From contig JABDLF010000058.1 of assembly GCA_013003115.1 (NCBI GenBank), positions 1 through 64,000 of the forward strand: a DNA stretch of 64,000 nucleotides, in the 5' to 3' direction. The notes beneath the pieces were generated by a model. That model was not told where the DNA came from and searched no databases. It saw only the letters and a list, made by a program, of their open reading frames with translations. How positions within the stretch are numbered: position 1 is the stretch's first letter; every line of letters begins with the position of its first letter. Shown here piece after piece: positions 8,101 to 17,938 of the stretch. A program made the translations under genes and the position numbers. The stretch is from Gammaproteobacteria bacterium. GTDB taxonomy: Bacteria > Pseudomonadota > Gammaproteobacteria > Steroidobacterales > JABDLF01.

Positions 8101-8856
8101 TCAAGGCCCGGAAGTCACCTTGTAATTCCCGCGGCTCTTGTCATAGTCGAGCTCAAGCAACTTGTTTGCTGCGGCCTCCTTCAGCATCTCTGAGAAGCTT
8201 CGATAACCGTAGTAGGTTTCATCAAAACCGGGATGGACGCGACGCAGCGTCTGCTTTACCAGGGAGCCCCAGACCGGATCGTAGTCGGCCTCCAGAGAAT
8301 TCACGATGCCTAGCAGCATCTCCATGGCCTCATCTTTCTTGGTTTTCCTGGCCCCTTTCTTGCCGGACGGGCGGGCCTTCTTGCGAGCCTTGCGAATCAG
8401 GTCATCGTAATAAATAAACTCGTCACAGTTGGCAATGAGTAAATCCGATGTCGAACTCTTGACACCGCAACCGACTACCCGCTTGTTGTTTTCCTTGAGC
8501 TTCGAGACCAGCGGCGAGAAATCGCTGTCGCCGGAAACGAGCACAAAAATATCTATGTGATTCTTTGCGTAGCAAAGATCCAGCGCATCTACCACCATGC
8601 GAATATCTGCGCTGTTCTTACCACTCACGCGCGTCTGCGGAATGTCGATCATCTCCACGCCGTGACGATGAAACTCCTGCACTGCCGGGCGGTAGTTGCT
8701 CCAGTCGCAGTAAGCACGCTTGAACACCAGCCGGCCTTTCTCCAGAAGTCGCTTTAAGACAAGGTCGATGCGGAACCTGTCTTCCTTCATGTCGCGCGCG
8801 CCGAGGGCCAGATTCTCGAAGTCTATGAAAACGGCAATCAGCGGTTCGTTGGACAT
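8101..8856 (-). CDS. NYN domain (LabA/DUF88-like) protein with C-terminal OST-HTH-like domain
   Basis: This is a 251-residue cytoplasmic protein. Residues about 6-150 form a NYN (PIN-like) domain: the acidic IAVFIDFENLALG opening, IDIPQTRVSGKNSADIRMVVDAL and LVSGDSDFSPLVSKLKE supply the conserved Asp residues expected of a metal-dependent ribonuclease. A basic linker (KKARPSGKKGARKTKKDEA) leads to a C-terminal domain (about 175-248), with YGYRSFSEMLKEAAANKLLELDYDKSRGNYKV, which resembles an OST-HTH/LOTUS RNA-binding module. RNA cleavage or binding is the likely role and no substrate is known. It starts 30 bases after the tail-sheath-like gene and ends 12 bases before the DUF962 gene. Confidence 0.85.
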   Translation of the reverse strand: MSNEPLIAVFIDFENLALGARDMKEDRFRIDLVLKRLLEKGRLVFKRAYCDWSNYRPAVQEFHRHGVEMIDIPQTRVSGKNSADIRMVVDALDLCYAKNHIDIFVLVSGDSDFSPLVSKLKENNKRVVGCGVKSSTSDLLIANCDEFIYYDDLIRKARKKARPSGKKGARKTKKDEAMEMLLGIVNSLEADYDPVWGSLVKQTLRRVHPGFDETYYGYRSFSEMLKEAAANKLLELDYDKSRGNYKVTSGP

Positions 8857-8886
8857 GATTTTACTCTGCTTGCCCGCTGCGAATGC

Positions 8887-10467
8887 TCAGGCGAGCGCTT
8901 CGTAGTCAGCAAGGCTGGCTTCGGCGTAGGAGTCCGAATGGGTGACGGGCTTAACGGGCTGGCTTATGTTGATAACGAGAAAATCGGAGGGTCGCTCATG
9001 GGCGAGCCCTACGACCACGTTGACCCGGCCTTTGCGCCGGTCTTCCTCTGTCGTCGTCTCGCGATCACACTTCACAAACCAGGCTTGCCCCGAATTAAAT
9101 TCCCCGAACGCGCCGAGGGCCTGACAGCGCAACAGAAACTCCTCCACCTTGCCCTGCAGGCGGCCCCACAGTGCCGCGTCGTTTTTTTCAAAGGCTGCCC
9201 AGCCGGTCCCCTCTCGCACGCTGTCGATGACAAGGAGCGCAAATCGACGGTTCGAGAGACTGCGCCATTCCGCCGCGGGGCAGTCAGCCCCTGCAAGCGT
9301 GCGGTCTCCCTCCAGTACGCGAATACTGCGGCCATGTGAGCGCAGGCAATTTATTCCGCTTTTGATCAGACTCTCGCACTCGTAGTCATCTACCTCGTCC
9401 GCAAATCTCCTGACGCCGCGCAGCGGCACATGAACACTGCCTGGACCGCGCCAGGGCCCCGCGTCCAGATCGCACCTGGCGAGCAAGCCGGCAACCGTGC
9501 CGCAGGGCGCAAACTCCGAACGCCCTCCCTGCAACTCGTCATCCATGATCAGCCGGGGATAAAAAATCGCCGTATTCTCGTTACTCATGCCAAGGTCGCC
9601 GAGACCCGCAATCGCGTCGTCGGGCGAGCGCCAGATGCTGGGTGGATCAGCAATGTAAATCGCCTTGTGCCTGCGACAGAATTCCGCCGCAAAATGCATC
9701 GCAGCAAAACCGAGATCGTGATTGCGCGAAAGCGGCGGCAGGCAAAGAAGATTAAACTGCGGGCCACCGATCAGAGCGTGCAGACCTGACTGCTCGCGCT
9801 CGGAGCCGATAATATCGTTGTCGCTCAGTGGCCTGCCGTCGTCGCCATCGCCCGCAGCCACCACGTAGCCACCGTCGACTCCCGATCCAAGATTATGCGT
9901 GCTGTCGGGACGCGCTCTTGGCACACCATCGCGAACTCTCACAAGCATGGAGTCGTACAGCACATCGGTGATAAAGCGCTCTGAATCGGCGCGCGTCGAT
10001 ACCCGCGGGAAGATCTCCTGGTCTTCGACGATGGCTGAGTCAATACCGCGCACGCGCTGTATGGTCAGGTTAAAACGGGTCGAAGAGTCAGGGATATTGT
10101 CGTAGTCCACGGCCGCACGCAGGAAGACGCCGCTGCCGGGATGCAGGGCTGCAAGCACAAGATAATCACTGCCTGCAGGAAGACGCAGAGTGTTGTGACG
10201 CCCGCCGTTGATGGCGCGAACAATAACTGCCTGCTGGCCACCGTTGAGGAAAAAGTGGCGAACCGCGTAGCTCATGGTGCTCGGCATCCACAGCCCGCCG
10301 AACACACGTTCAAACTGATCGAAGTTCTGGATGGCGACGGGAAAATTCGCCGGGCCGCGACGGGCGCGCCCGACAAACGCCGTCACAGAAGTGGGCGCCA
10401 TGGGGATCGACTCGGCCTCGCCGGCCCCGACCGCCACGTATATGCCGGTATCCTCCAGTTCGGACAC
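8887..10467 (-). CDS. Orphan contractile phage-tail-sheath family protein
   Basis: This is a 526-residue protein. Its N-terminus, GIYVAVGAGEAESIPMAPTSVTAFVGRARRGP, followed by FDQFERVFGGLW and AVRHFFLNGGQQAVIVRA, is the canonical opening of contractile tail sheath proteins. The C-terminal part (DYECESLIKSGINCLRSH, RFALLVIDSVREGTGWAAFEKND, RVNVVVGLAHERPSDFLVINI) matches the sheath C-terminal domain. The GTG at 10465-10467 is preferred because GGAGG stands just upstream; the longer frame to 10488 has no such site. No tube, baseplate, spike, LysM or ATPase gene accompanies it within 10 kb on either side, so it is an orphan or part of a dispersed extracellular-injection-type set. Base composition looks like that of its neighbours. 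Confidence 0.85.
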   Translation of the reverse strand: MSELEDTGIYVAVGAGEAESIPMAPTSVTAFVGRARRGPANFPVAIQNFDQFERVFGGLWMPSTMSYAVRHFFLNGGQQAVIVRAINGGRHNTLRLPAGSDYLVLAALHPGSGVFLRAAVDYDNIPDSSTRFNLTIQRVRGIDSAIVEDQEIFPRVSTRADSERFITDVLYDSMLVRVRDGVPRARPDSTHNLGSGVDGGYVVAAGDGDDGRPLSDNDIIGSEREQSGLHALIGGPQFNLLCLPPLSRNHDLGFAAMHFAAEFCRRHKAIYIADPPSIWRSPDDAIAGLGDLGMSNENTAIFYPRLIMDDELQGGRSEFAPCGTVAGLLARCDLDAGPWRGPGSVHVPLRGVRRFADEVDDYECESLIKSGINCLRSHGRSIRVLEGDRTLAGADCPAAEWRSLSNRRFALLVIDSVREGTGWAAFEKNDAALWGRLQGKVEEFLLRCQALGAFGEFNSGQAWFVKCDRETTTEEDRRKGRVNVVVGLAHERPSDFLVINISQPVKPVTHSDSYAEASLADYEALA

Positions 10468-10556
10468 AGCTCCTCCGCTTTTGCCCACTGGGGCGAACCG
10501 TGACAGTTTAAACCGAAAGCCGCGTCGGTACGAGCCTTGATGTGAATAAATACGGT

Positions 10557-10562
10557 TACAAT
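10557..10562 (+). promoter_or_regulatory. Putative -10 element for the membrane methyltransferase-like gene
   Basis: TACAAT lies 40 bases before the ATG at 10602, in the divergent gap after the sheath gene start. A TTGATG at 10537-10542 is only 14 bases upstream, too close for an ideal -35, so only the -10 is proposed. Confidence 0.35.
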
Positions 10563-10601
10563 CATCGTGCGGCCTCGCCGCGACCAGTCGGAGTTTGCGA
10601 C

Positions 10602-11222
10602 ATGCGCGAAAAACATTTCATCGATTCTCATAAAGGTGCCACTGGAATTTTCATCCTTGGTTTGATCGCCTGGCATGATGCATGGGCCAATCCGACGGCG
10701 ATGGTTTACCTCGCTTTGCACGGCAGCTACGGGATTTTCTGGCTCATCAAGAGCCGGGTATTCCCGGACAAGTCGTGGGAAAAGCAGGCGCCGCTCTGGT
10801 GGGGTGTCAGCATCTGGGCCGGCCTGAGCCTCTACTGGATAGCGCCATGGCTCATCGTAAGCGGAGACATTCGTGCACCGGCGTGGCTAAGCGCCGCCGC
10901 CGTCGCAGCATTTGCATTTGGCGTGTTCCTGCATTTTTCGGCGGACATGCAAAAGCACGTTACGCTGAGCCTGCGGCCAGGTAAGCTCATGACGGATGGT
11001 CTCTGGTCGCGTATTCGCAACCCGAATTACTTCGGCGAGCTGCTGATTTATGCGTCTTTCGCCGCGCTGGCGATGCACTGGCTGCCGGCGCTCGTGCTGG
11101 CACTGTTTGTTCTGGCCTACTGGATGCCAAACATGCGACGCAAAGACAGATCGCTGTCCCGCTACGAGGGGTTTGCTGACTATCGGTCACGCAGCTGGCT
11201 GTTCGTTCCTTTCTTAATCTGA
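10602..11222 (+). CDS. Isoprenylcysteine carboxyl methyltransferase / DUF1295-like membrane protein
   Basis: This is a 206-residue polytopic membrane protein with about five hydrophobic segments. The C-terminal signature LRPGKLMTDGLWSRIRNPNYFGELLIYASFAALA, followed by RRKDRSLSRYEGFADYRSRSWLFVPFLI, is typical of the ICMT/DUF1295/PEMT-like methyltransferase superfamily, in which RNPNYxGE binds S-adenosylmethionine. The substrate is unknown; prokaryotic members may methylate lipids or act as reductases. I use the ATG at 10602, which has CGGAG eight bases upstream, rather than the farther ATG at 10542. It ends 13 bases before the exonuclease gene and may share its transcript. Confidence 0.8.
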   Translation: MREKHFIDSHKGATGIFILGLIAWHDAWANPTAMVYLALHGSYGIFWLIKSRVFPDKSWEKQAPLWWGVSIWAGLSLYWIAPWLIVSGDIRAPAWLSAAAVAAFAFGVFLHFSADMQKHVTLSLRPGKLMTDGLWSRIRNPNYFGELLIYASFAALAMHWLPALVLALFVLAYWMPNMRRKDRSLSRYEGFADYRSRSWLFVPFLI

Positions 11223-11235
11223 GATCCGTGCCCCA

Positions 11236-12144
11236 ATGAGCAGCACCAAACTCGAAAAACTTGCAGCACAGCTGGAAGCCAGCGACGCCTACCGTGTCCT
11301 CAGACGACTGGTCGACGTGCCAGCCTATAACGAGCCGGACCCGGAACTTCGGGCCAGTGGCCGATTGCGATCGGGCGTTTACATAGACGTGGAAACCACG
11401 GGGCTCGACTCCTCCACCGATCAGGTAATTGAACTTGCCTTGCTGCCGTTCGAGTTTTCGCTGGATGGTCAGATCTTCGCGGTGCACTCCGGCTATGGCG
11501 GGCTGCGAGACCCGGGCATTCCGATCCCGGCCGAGATCACGCAGCTGACCGGCATCGACGACGCCATGGTCAAAGGGCAACAACTGGACAACGGCAAAAT
11601 CGAGGCCGTGATCGAGCCGGCTCACCTTGTAGTCGCGCACAACGCGGCTTTCGATCGGCCATTCGCGGAGCAGCTCCATCCGCTGTTCGAAACCAAAGCC
11701 TGGGCGTGCTCAATAAATGACGTCCCCTGGCGAGAAGAAGGCCTGGGCGTCGCGAAGCTGGACTATCTCGCCTGTCAATTCGGCTTTTTTTATGATGCCC
11801 ACCGTGCCGGCGATGACTGCCGCGCCGGCGTACATCTGCTCAGCAAAACGTTGCCGACGAGTGGCCGACTGGTACTCGCCGAACTCCTCGACAGGGCGCG
11901 CCGCAAGACCATCAGGATCTGGGCGCTTGGCAGCCCCTTCGATAGCAAGGACAAACTCCGGGAACGAAAATATCGCTGGAATGGCGGCGAAGACGGCCGG
12001 CCAAAATCCTGGTATCGCGATATTGACGAAAGCGAATTCGACAAGGAGCTCGAGTATCTCAAGTCAGAAATCTTCTCGGGTCACCTTCCCGATCTCCCAA
12101 CCGATACGATCAACGCCTTCAATCGTTATTCCTCGCGGGCGTAG
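11236..12144 (+). CDS. DEDDh 3'-5' exonuclease (DnaQ-like) with C-terminal extension
   Basis: This is a 302-residue cytoplasmic protein. After a 48-residue N-terminal extension it has the Exo I motif YIDVETTGLD (Asp51, Glu53), Exo II VVAHNAAFDRP and Exo III HRAGDDCRAGV, all in the DEDDh arrangement. The C-terminal 75 residues (KDKLRERKYRWNGGEDGRPKSWYRDI...) resemble the small domain found after some DnaQ-like exonucleases in which W-x(n)-W/Y residues recur. It probably degrades DNA or RNA 3' ends; the partner is unknown. Its 3' end overlaps the convergent symporter by 19 bases. Confidence 0.87.
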   Translation: MSSTKLEKLAAQLEASDAYRVLRRLVDVPAYNEPDPELRASGRLRSGVYIDVETTGLDSSTDQVIELALLPFEFSLDGQIFAVHSGYGGLRDPGIPIPAEITQLTGIDDAMVKGQQLDNGKIEAVIEPAHLVVAHNAAFDRPFAEQLHPLFETKAWACSINDVPWREEGLGVAKLDYLACQFGFFYDAHRAGDDCRAGVHLLSKTLPTSGRLVLAELLDRARRKTIRIWALGSPFDSKDKLRERKYRWNGGEDGRPKSWYRDIDESEFDKELEYLKSEIFSGHLPDLPTDTINAFNRYSSRA

Positions 12145-13544
12145 CGCGAGCCAAACCAGGCGATCAGCAATGCAAGCAGCAACGGCAGCAGCCGCTCACT
12201 GATATCGCCAGGCGTGTCGGGACGTGAATGCAGCAGCACGGTGAGACCGAAACCTGTCACCAGGCAGGCGAGGATCGCGCCGCTGTTGACCACGCGCCCC
12301 ATGATTTTCATAAGCACCAGCGGGCCGAACGCCGAACCAACAGCGTGCCAGGCAAACAGAACACGACTGAAGATCCGGTCGGGCGCATAAATCGCCAGCA
12401 GCACGGCAAGACCGCAGACGCCACCCACCACCCAGCGCGAAGTTGCGAGCCTCGGCAAGACTCCCCGCCTGAGCTTACCCAAATCATGTGCGACCGATGA
12501 CGCCGCTACCAGCAGCTGGCTGTCTGCCGTCGACATGATGGCCGACAGTACGGCCGCAATCATGATGCCAGCGAGCACCGGCGGCATGAGCGTGTTGGCG
12601 GCAACATACAGCACCTGCTCGCCTGAGCCGGCGAACTCAAAAGTCAGGACACGGGCGCAGAGGCCAAGCAGCAGCATGCCAGCATAAACCACGATCGCCC
12701 AACCCACGGCAATCATTCTTGCCTGTCGCAAAGCCGCCTGATCGCGCAGAGCCATAAACCGGTTTACAACATGTGGCTGACCGGGGTAACCAAGACCGAT
12801 TCCCAGCGTGCCTGCAATAAAACCGAAACCGGCGATTCCTGCGTGCACGCCCGTCGCGCTGAGTTCGTGCGGCAGGCTGACCAGTGTAAGGCCCGCCGCA
12901 AGCCCGGAAAATCCGCCGGCAGCGATCAGCGCAGTCACGGGCAACACGACGGCGGTCAGCGCCATAAGCAGCCCCTGAACCGTATCGGTTACGCTCACGG
13001 CCCAGAACCCGCCAAGCAGCGTATAGAACAGAATGATCACCGCGCCCACCACGATCGCGGTGGTCGTCGACATCCCGAATGTGCTCGCAAAGGCATCGCC
13101 GGCCGCCTGGAACTGCGCCGCGATATAGAAAATAAACGAAAACAGGATGATGATGCTGGCCACCCGCACAATGAGCGGATAAAGCGCGTTTGAGCGTTCT
13201 CCGCTGATGGCGTCCGTCAAAGTCACGTAGCCGTTGGCACGGCTAAGGCGCATCAGCCCCGGTGCGATCAGGAACCAGTTAATAAGAAACCCGGATACCG
13301 TTGCCGGGAACAACCACAGTGCCGGCAGACCAAGCGCATAGGCAGCGCCACTGACGCCCAGCAGCGTCCACGCGGACGATGAGCTCGCCGACGCACTTAT
13401 TCCGGCAACCAGCGGGCCTATGCGCCGGCCGCCGAGAAAAAAGTCATCATTGTCCAGCGTTCGACGGCTTGCCCACAGACCAATAATCACCAGCAAAATC
13501 TTGTAGGCGATCAGGGTGAGCAGGATTGCCAGCGTCTTGTCCAT
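12126..13544 (-). CDS. Sodium:solute symporter (SSS family, proline/sugar-type)
   Basis: This is a 472-residue inner-membrane protein with about 12-13 predicted membrane helices. DFFLGGRRIGPLVAGISASASSSSAWTLLGVSGAAYALG is the first conserved SSS block (PutP-like SxxSxW and GxxG). SAIMSTADSQLLVAASSVAHDL is the signature around helix 8, where the Ser/Thr residues contribute to the Na2 site. The N-terminus MDKTLAILLTLIAYKILLVIIGLWASRRT lacks a signal peptide, as usual. The substrate cannot be read from sequence; proline-like amino or imino acids fit the PutP resemblance. It is divergent from the 5-oxoprolinase gene with a short shared upstream region, so import of a related compound such as 5-oxoproline is an attractive but unproven guess. 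Confidence 0.88.
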   Translation of the reverse strand: MDKTLAILLTLIAYKILLVIIGLWASRRTLDNDDFFLGGRRIGPLVAGISASASSSSAWTLLGVSGAAYALGLPALWLFPATVSGFLINWFLIAPGLMRLSRANGYVTLTDAISGERSNALYPLIVRVASIIILFSFIFYIAAQFQAAGDAFASTFGMSTTTAIVVGAVIILFYTLLGGFWAVSVTDTVQGLLMALTAVVLPVTALIAAGGFSGLAAGLTLVSLPHELSATGVHAGIAGFGFIAGTLGIGLGYPGQPHVVNRFMALRDQAALRQARMIAVGWAIVVYAGMLLLGLCARVLTFEFAGSGEQVLYVAANTLMPPVLAGIMIAAVLSAIMSTADSQLLVAASSVAHDLGKLRRGVLPRLATSRWVVGGVCGLAVLLAIYAPDRIFSRVLFAWHAVGSAFGPLVLMKIMGRVVNSGAILACLVTGFGLTVLLHSRPDTPGDISERLLPLLLALLIAWFGSRYAREE

Positions 13545-13664
13545 TATTTTTCCAGGCGGCTTTTGCTTGTGCGCCCAACGCTAACACAGGCGTACGGCAA
13601 CCCCGCGCGTGGAGCGCTGCGTTACACTGCGGTTCCGGCAATCTGTCGGCTATGCGACTCGAGT

Positions 13665-16600
13665 ATGGCAGCCAAACAAGTAATGCGCGTCGACAAAAAC
13701 AGGGCCTGGCGATTCTGGGTAGATCGCGGCGGGACCTTTACAGACGTGATTGGAATAGCGCCGGACGGCCATGTTGAAACGCGCAAGCTCCTGTCGGAGA
13801 GAGTCGGCACGGACAGCGAGGCAGCGCTGATTGGCATCGGCGACATCCTGGGCATCGACCCCTTTGATAAAAACGAAGAACGGCAGGTTTTCGAGCTGCG
13901 CCTCGGAACAACCGTGGCCACCAACGCACTGCTGCAGAGAAAGGGCGCAAAAACGGCCCTGCTGATCACCCGCGGTTTCGGCGACGCATTAAGAATTGGC
14001 TACCAGAACCGCCCGCAACTCTTTGCACGCGAGATTCGTTTGCCAGCCCCTCTGTACTCGATGGTAATCGAATGCAATGAGCGCACAGCAGCGGACGGTG
14101 GCCTGATCGAGGCCCTGGACGAGGATGAACTTGAACGAAAACTGATCGAGGCGAAGAACGCCGGCATCAACTCGCTCGCTGTCGTGTTCCTGCATGCGTA
14201 CGCGCATTCTCACAACGAGCGCCGGGCCGCAGACCTGTCCAGGCAAATTGGGTTCAGCAATGTGTCAGCCTCCCATGAGGTGAATCCTGTTATCAAACTG
14301 GTGGCGCGCGGCGACACCACTGTCGTCGACGCCTACCTCAATCCGGTGCTGCGCGCGTATACCGAATCCATGCGTGAACAGCTTGCCAACAGACTGACCG
14401 GGCCATCCCTTTTGTTTATGCAGAGCAACGGCGGATTGACGACCGCCGGGGCATTTCGCGGCAAGGACAGCGTACTTTCAGGCCCCGCCGGCGGCGTAGT
14501 CGGCATGGTTGAGAGCGCGGCCGCCGAGGGGTTTGGCAAGGCGATCGGGTTCGACATGGGCGGCACGTCCACAGACGTTTCCATTTATGACGGGCGCTTT
14601 GAGCGCAGCGAGGAAATGGAGATCGCCGGAGCGCGCCTGCGATCGGCAATGCTCCGGATTCACACGGTCGCCGCAGGCGGGGGCTCGATACTGTCTTTCA
14701 AAGAAGGCCGGCTGCAGGTCGGCCCGCATTCCGCCGGTGCAAGGCCTGGCCCTGCAGCCTACGGAGCCGGCGGGCCGCTGACGGTTACAGATTGCAGCGT
14801 GCTGCTGGGGCGCCTGCAGCCCAATCTTTTCCCGCAAATTTTCGGCGACGACGGGCGTTCCCCACTGCAGCTTGCTGCTGTTAAACGAAAATTCGAGGCG
14901 CTCGTTGCGGAGCTGTCTGCAGCCGGCTTCAAGAGCGGTTCCCTTGAGCTGGCAGAGCTATTCCAGGATATTGCCGTGCAGCGTATGGCGCGCGCCATTA
15001 AAAAAGTTGCCCTGGACGGCGGTCATGATCTGAGCGACTTTGTTCTGGTGGCCTTCGGGGGGGCCGGGCCGCAGCATGCATGCCAGGTTGCGGATGAACT
15101 GGGAATAAGCCGAATCCTCGTGCATCCCCTGGCCGGACTGCTCTCGGCGCTTGGGATTGGCCTTGCGCCCGTCAGCTCAGTGCTTGAAAAAACGGTGCGA
15201 CTGCCTCTGGACGAGAGCGGACTCGAGTCCCTCGCCAATGAGTCGCGTGCCCTTCGCCACGAGGCACGCCGCGAGATGCAGAATCGCCTTGCAGATGAGG
15301 ACGCGACGGTGACCACCGAAACCACCGTCAAGCTTCGCTACGCCGGAACTGACACCAGTCTGCCTGTCGCGGCCGGTGATGTGCAGGCTATGCGCCGTCA
15401 GTTTGAACAGGAGCACCTCGCACGGTTTGGATTTGCATCGCCGGAGAAACCGCTGCTCGTCGAAAGCCTGATGGTGCTGGCGCAGTCCGGTTCCGGCATC
15501 GCCGCTCCGTCGCCAGCTTCAGCTGTCCCGGGCAAACCTGCAAAATGCCAGCCCGCAGCAACGCACTCGGTGCATTTCCAGGGACGCGATCTCGACACCG
15601 GGTTTTTTGTTCGCCAAAGCCTGGCGCCAAATGACAAAATCCCGGGTCCGGCGGTGATTATTGAAGACGGCGCCACTACGGTCATCGAGCCCGGCTGGAT
15701 TGCGAACCTGACGCAGACGGGTCAGCTGCTCATGACCCGGCTTGCCGAAGATGCCGCTCCTGCTGCCTTACATTTGCACGACGGTGATACCAGGGCGGAC
15801 CCGGCGCGGCTCGAAGTCTTTAACAATCTGTTTATGCATATCGCCGAGCAGATGGGCGCCGTGCTACGTAACACCGCGCGCTCGGTGAACATCAAGGAGC
15901 GACTGGATTTTTCGTGTGCCGTTTTTGACGCCGCCGGAGCGCTGGTCGCGAACGCGCCCCACATGCCCGTGCACCTGGGCTCGATGGGCGAAAGCGTGAA
16001 AGCCGTAATTCGTGACAACCCGGCCATGAGGCCCGGGGACGTCTACATGCTCAACGACCCCTATCGCGGTGGTACTCATCTGCCCGATATCACCGTGGTC
16101 ACACCGGTTTTCCTGGCCGGCGAGCGGGCACCCGATTTGTTCGTGGCGGCACGGGGTCACCATGCCGACGTTGGCGGTATCAGCCCGGGATCAATGCCGC
16201 CGCATAGTAAGCACATAGAGCAGGAGGGCGTGCTTTTCAGTAACTTTCTGCTGGTGCGCGAAGGGCATTTCAGAGAGGCCGAGCTTGCGGCCGCCTTGTG
16301 CAATCCCCCGTACCCGGCCCGCAATCCCGAACAGAACATTGCTGATCTCAAGGCACAAGTTGCTGCCTGCCGCCAGGGAGAGCGCCTGCTGTATGAAAGC
16401 GCGGGCAGATTCGGACTCGACGTCTTGCGCGCGTATCTGCAGCACATTCAGGACAACGCCGAGGAAGCAGTGCGTCACGTCTTGTCGCGTCTGGACGACG
16501 GCAACTTCGACTACCCTCTCGACAACGGCCTGCTGATTCGGGTTGCGGTGCGTGTCAATCGAAACGCGCGTGAAGCAACCGTGGACTTCAGCGGCAGTTC

Positions 16601-17333
16601 GCTTCAGCATGATGGCAACTTCAATGCGCCGTTTGCAGTGTGCCGCGCCGCGGTTCTGTACGTCTTCCGGTGTCTCGTTGACGCCCCCATTCCGTTGAAT
16701 GCCGGATGTCTCAAACCTATCAGGATTATTGCACCTGAAGGCAGCATCCTGAATCCGTATCCGCCCGCCGCCGTCGTAGCCGGCAACGTCGAAACCTCGC
16801 AGGCGATCACCAATGCCTTGTTCGGCGCGCTGGGAACCATGGCCGCCGCCCAGGGCACTATGAACAATTTTACGTTTGGCGATGAACACCGTCAGTACTA
16901 CGAAACCATTGCCGGTGGCGCAGGCGCAGGGCCCGGATTCCGGGGTGCCGACGCTGTACAGACACACATGACCAACTCCCGACTCACCGACGCTGAAGTG
17001 CTTGAGTTACGCTTTCCTGTGCGGCTGCGTGAGTTCTCGATTCGCCAGGGATCCGGCGGTGCCGGCCAGCATGCCGGCGGCAACGGCGTGACGCGGGATA
17101 TCGAGTTTCTGGCGCCCATGCAGGCCGCCATACTCTCAGGCCACCGTGACGTGCCTCCCTTTGGCCTGCATGGGGGCAAACCGGGCCGCTGCGGTCACAA
17201 TGTCCTGCGCCGAAGCGACGGGCAGCTGATCAACCTTGGCGCCACGGCCAGCGTCAAAGCAGAGCCCGGCGACCGGATAATTATAGAGACACCCGGCGGG
17301 GGTGGATTCGGCAAGCCCGATTCAGGTGCCTGA
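13665..17333 (+). CDS. Fused 5-oxoprolinase (hydantoinase A/B type)
   Basis: This is a 1222-residue cytoplasmic enzyme with the fused arrangement of eukaryotic OXP1 and some bacterial enzymes. It has a hydantoinase/oxoprolinase N-terminal domain ([14 protein letters not shown] at the start, [26 protein letters not shown]), HyuA ([38 protein letters not shown]), and then HyuB from about residue 715 ([71 protein letters not shown]). OXP1 hydrolyses 5-oxo-L-proline to L-glutamate with ATP; hydantoinases open hydantoin rings, and both are possible. The ATG at 13665 precedes the first conserved strand by 14 codons; 13683 is an alternative. It converges on, and overlaps by 12 bases, a gamma-glutamylcyclotransferase, which favours 5-oxoproline as substrate. 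Confidence 0.9.
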   Translation: MAAKQVMRVDKNRAWRFWVDRGGTFTDVIGIAPDGHVETRKLLSERVGTDSEAALIGIGDILGIDPFDKNEERQVFELRLGTTVATNALLQRKGAKTALLITRGFGDALRIGYQNRPQLFAREIRLPAPLYSMVIECNERTAADGGLIEALDEDELERKLIEAKNAGINSLAVVFLHAYAHSHNERRAADLSRQIGFSNVSASHEVNPVIKLVARGDTTVVDAYLNPVLRAYTESMREQLANRLTGPSLLFMQSNGGLTTAGAFRGKDSVLSGPAGGVVGMVESAAAEGFGKAIGFDMGGTSTDVSIYDGRFERSEEMEIAGARLRSAMLRIHTVAAGGGSILSFKEGRLQVGPHSAGARPGPAAYGAGGPLTVTDCSVLLGRLQPNLFPQIFGDDGRSPLQLAAVKRKFEALVAELSAAGFKSGSLELAELFQDIAVQRMARAIKKVALDGGHDLSDFVLVAFGGAGPQHACQVADELGISRILVHPLAGLLSALGIGLAPVSSVLEKTVRLPLDESGLESLANESRALRHEARREMQNRLADEDATVTTETTVKLRYAGTDTSLPVAAGDVQAMRRQFEQEHLARFGFASPEKPLLVESLMVLAQSGSGIAAPSPASAVPGKPAKCQPAATHSVHFQGRDLDTGFFVRQSLAPNDKIPGPAVIIEDGATTVIEPGWIANLTQTGQLLMTRLAEDAAPAALHLHDGDTRADPARLEVFNNLFMHIAEQMGAVLRNTARSVNIKERLDFSCAVFDAAGALVANAPHMPVHLGSMGESVKAVIRDNPAMRPGDVYMLNDPYRGGTHLPDITVVTPVFLAGERAPDLFVAARGHHADVGGISPGSMPPHSKHIEQEGVLFSNFLLVREGHFREAELAAALCNPPYPARNPEQNIADLKAQVAACRQGERLLYESAGRFGLDVLRAYLQHIQDNAEEAVRHVLSRLDDGNFDYPLDNGLLIRVAVRVNRNAREATVDFSGSSLQHDGNFNAPFAVCRAAVLYVFRCLVDAPIPLNAGCLKPIRIIAPEGSILNPYPPAAVVAGNVETSQAITNALFGALGTMAAAQGTMNNFTFGDEHRQYYETIAGGAGAGPGFRGADAVQTHMTNSRLTDAEVLELRFPVRLREFSIRQGSGGAGQHAGGNGVTRDIEFLAPMQAAILSGHRDVPPFGLHGGKPGRCGHNVLRRSDGQLINLGATASVKAEPGDRIIIETPGGGGFGKPDSGA

Positions 17334-17840
17334 AATTCGCGCCAACAGGGACATGATTCGCGCGACCCGCTCTTCGTTCTCGTCCTGCTGCGTCGCTACA
17401 CTGGCAAGCGCGAGCACGTAGTGCTCTGGTAAAGAATGGAAGCGCGCGCCCGCGACTACAAGATCGCGATACCAGTCAAAGGGTCGCAAGCCCTGGTCGA
17501 GGGCAAATTCGCGCGCCTCGTAGTAAAAGCCGTTGAGGACGCTGCCGTTCAGCGCAAAAGCCGCTGACTTGCGTGCGTACGCCGGACCCTCTGCCGCGTC
17601 AAGAAAGTTTATCTCGTCCCGACGCAGCGCAAACAACGCGCCCGGCACGCTGTCTTTTGCTTTTACGCCCGGCAGGATCGTGCATTTCCCGGATCCGTCC
17701 ATACCCCGTTTGCCAAAAACCATCCGGTGGCCTGGCAAAACGGATACGCCCAGCAGGCGCGCGGACGGCACTCTCACCTGCAGTCGCAGCGGGTGGAGAT
17801 TCGACCCGTAGGCGAAATAAATGCTTTCTTCTGAGGCCAT
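17322..17840 (-). CDS. Gamma-glutamylcyclotransferase family protein
   Basis: This is a 172-residue cytoplasmic protein of the GGCT fold. The N-terminal YFAYGSNLHP (residues 8-17) is the substrate-binding YGSN loop. GALFALRRDEINFLDAAEGPAYARKSA carries the conserved catalytic glutamate (Glu84) in the family pattern. GGCTs release 5-oxoproline from gamma-glutamyl amino acids or related gamma-glutamyl amines. Its stop codon overlaps the end of the convergent 5-oxoprolinase gene, so enzymes that make and remove 5-oxoproline lie face to face. The upstream region leads divergently into a pyridoxal-phosphate enzyme that acts on cysteine-like substrates. Confidence 0.85.
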   Translation of the reverse strand: MASEESIYFAYGSNLHPLRLQVRVPSARLLGVSVLPGHRMVFGKRGMDGSGKCTILPGVKAKDSVPGALFALRRDEINFLDAAEGPAYARKSAAFALNGSVLNGFYYEAREFALDQGLRPFDWYRDLVVAGARFHSLPEHYVLALASVATQQDENEERVARIMSLLARISGT

Positions 17841-17938
17841 CCTCCGATACTAAACCCGATTGTTGCAAACCAGAACCCGCACAGCTTCGGCGGGCATTGC
17901 TTGACCACGGCTACCGGAGCCGGTTACAAGAACTCGCG

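Noticed and set aside
16191-16967. 258-codon minus-strand frame opposite the oxoprolinase
   Set aside because: It is antisense to the conserved HyuB domain and has shadow-frame composition.
17573-17938. Upstream extension of the DcyD-like enzyme by 122 codons
   Set aside because: The extension is antisense to the gamma-glutamylcyclotransferase gene and has no conserved sequence; the family begins at 17939.
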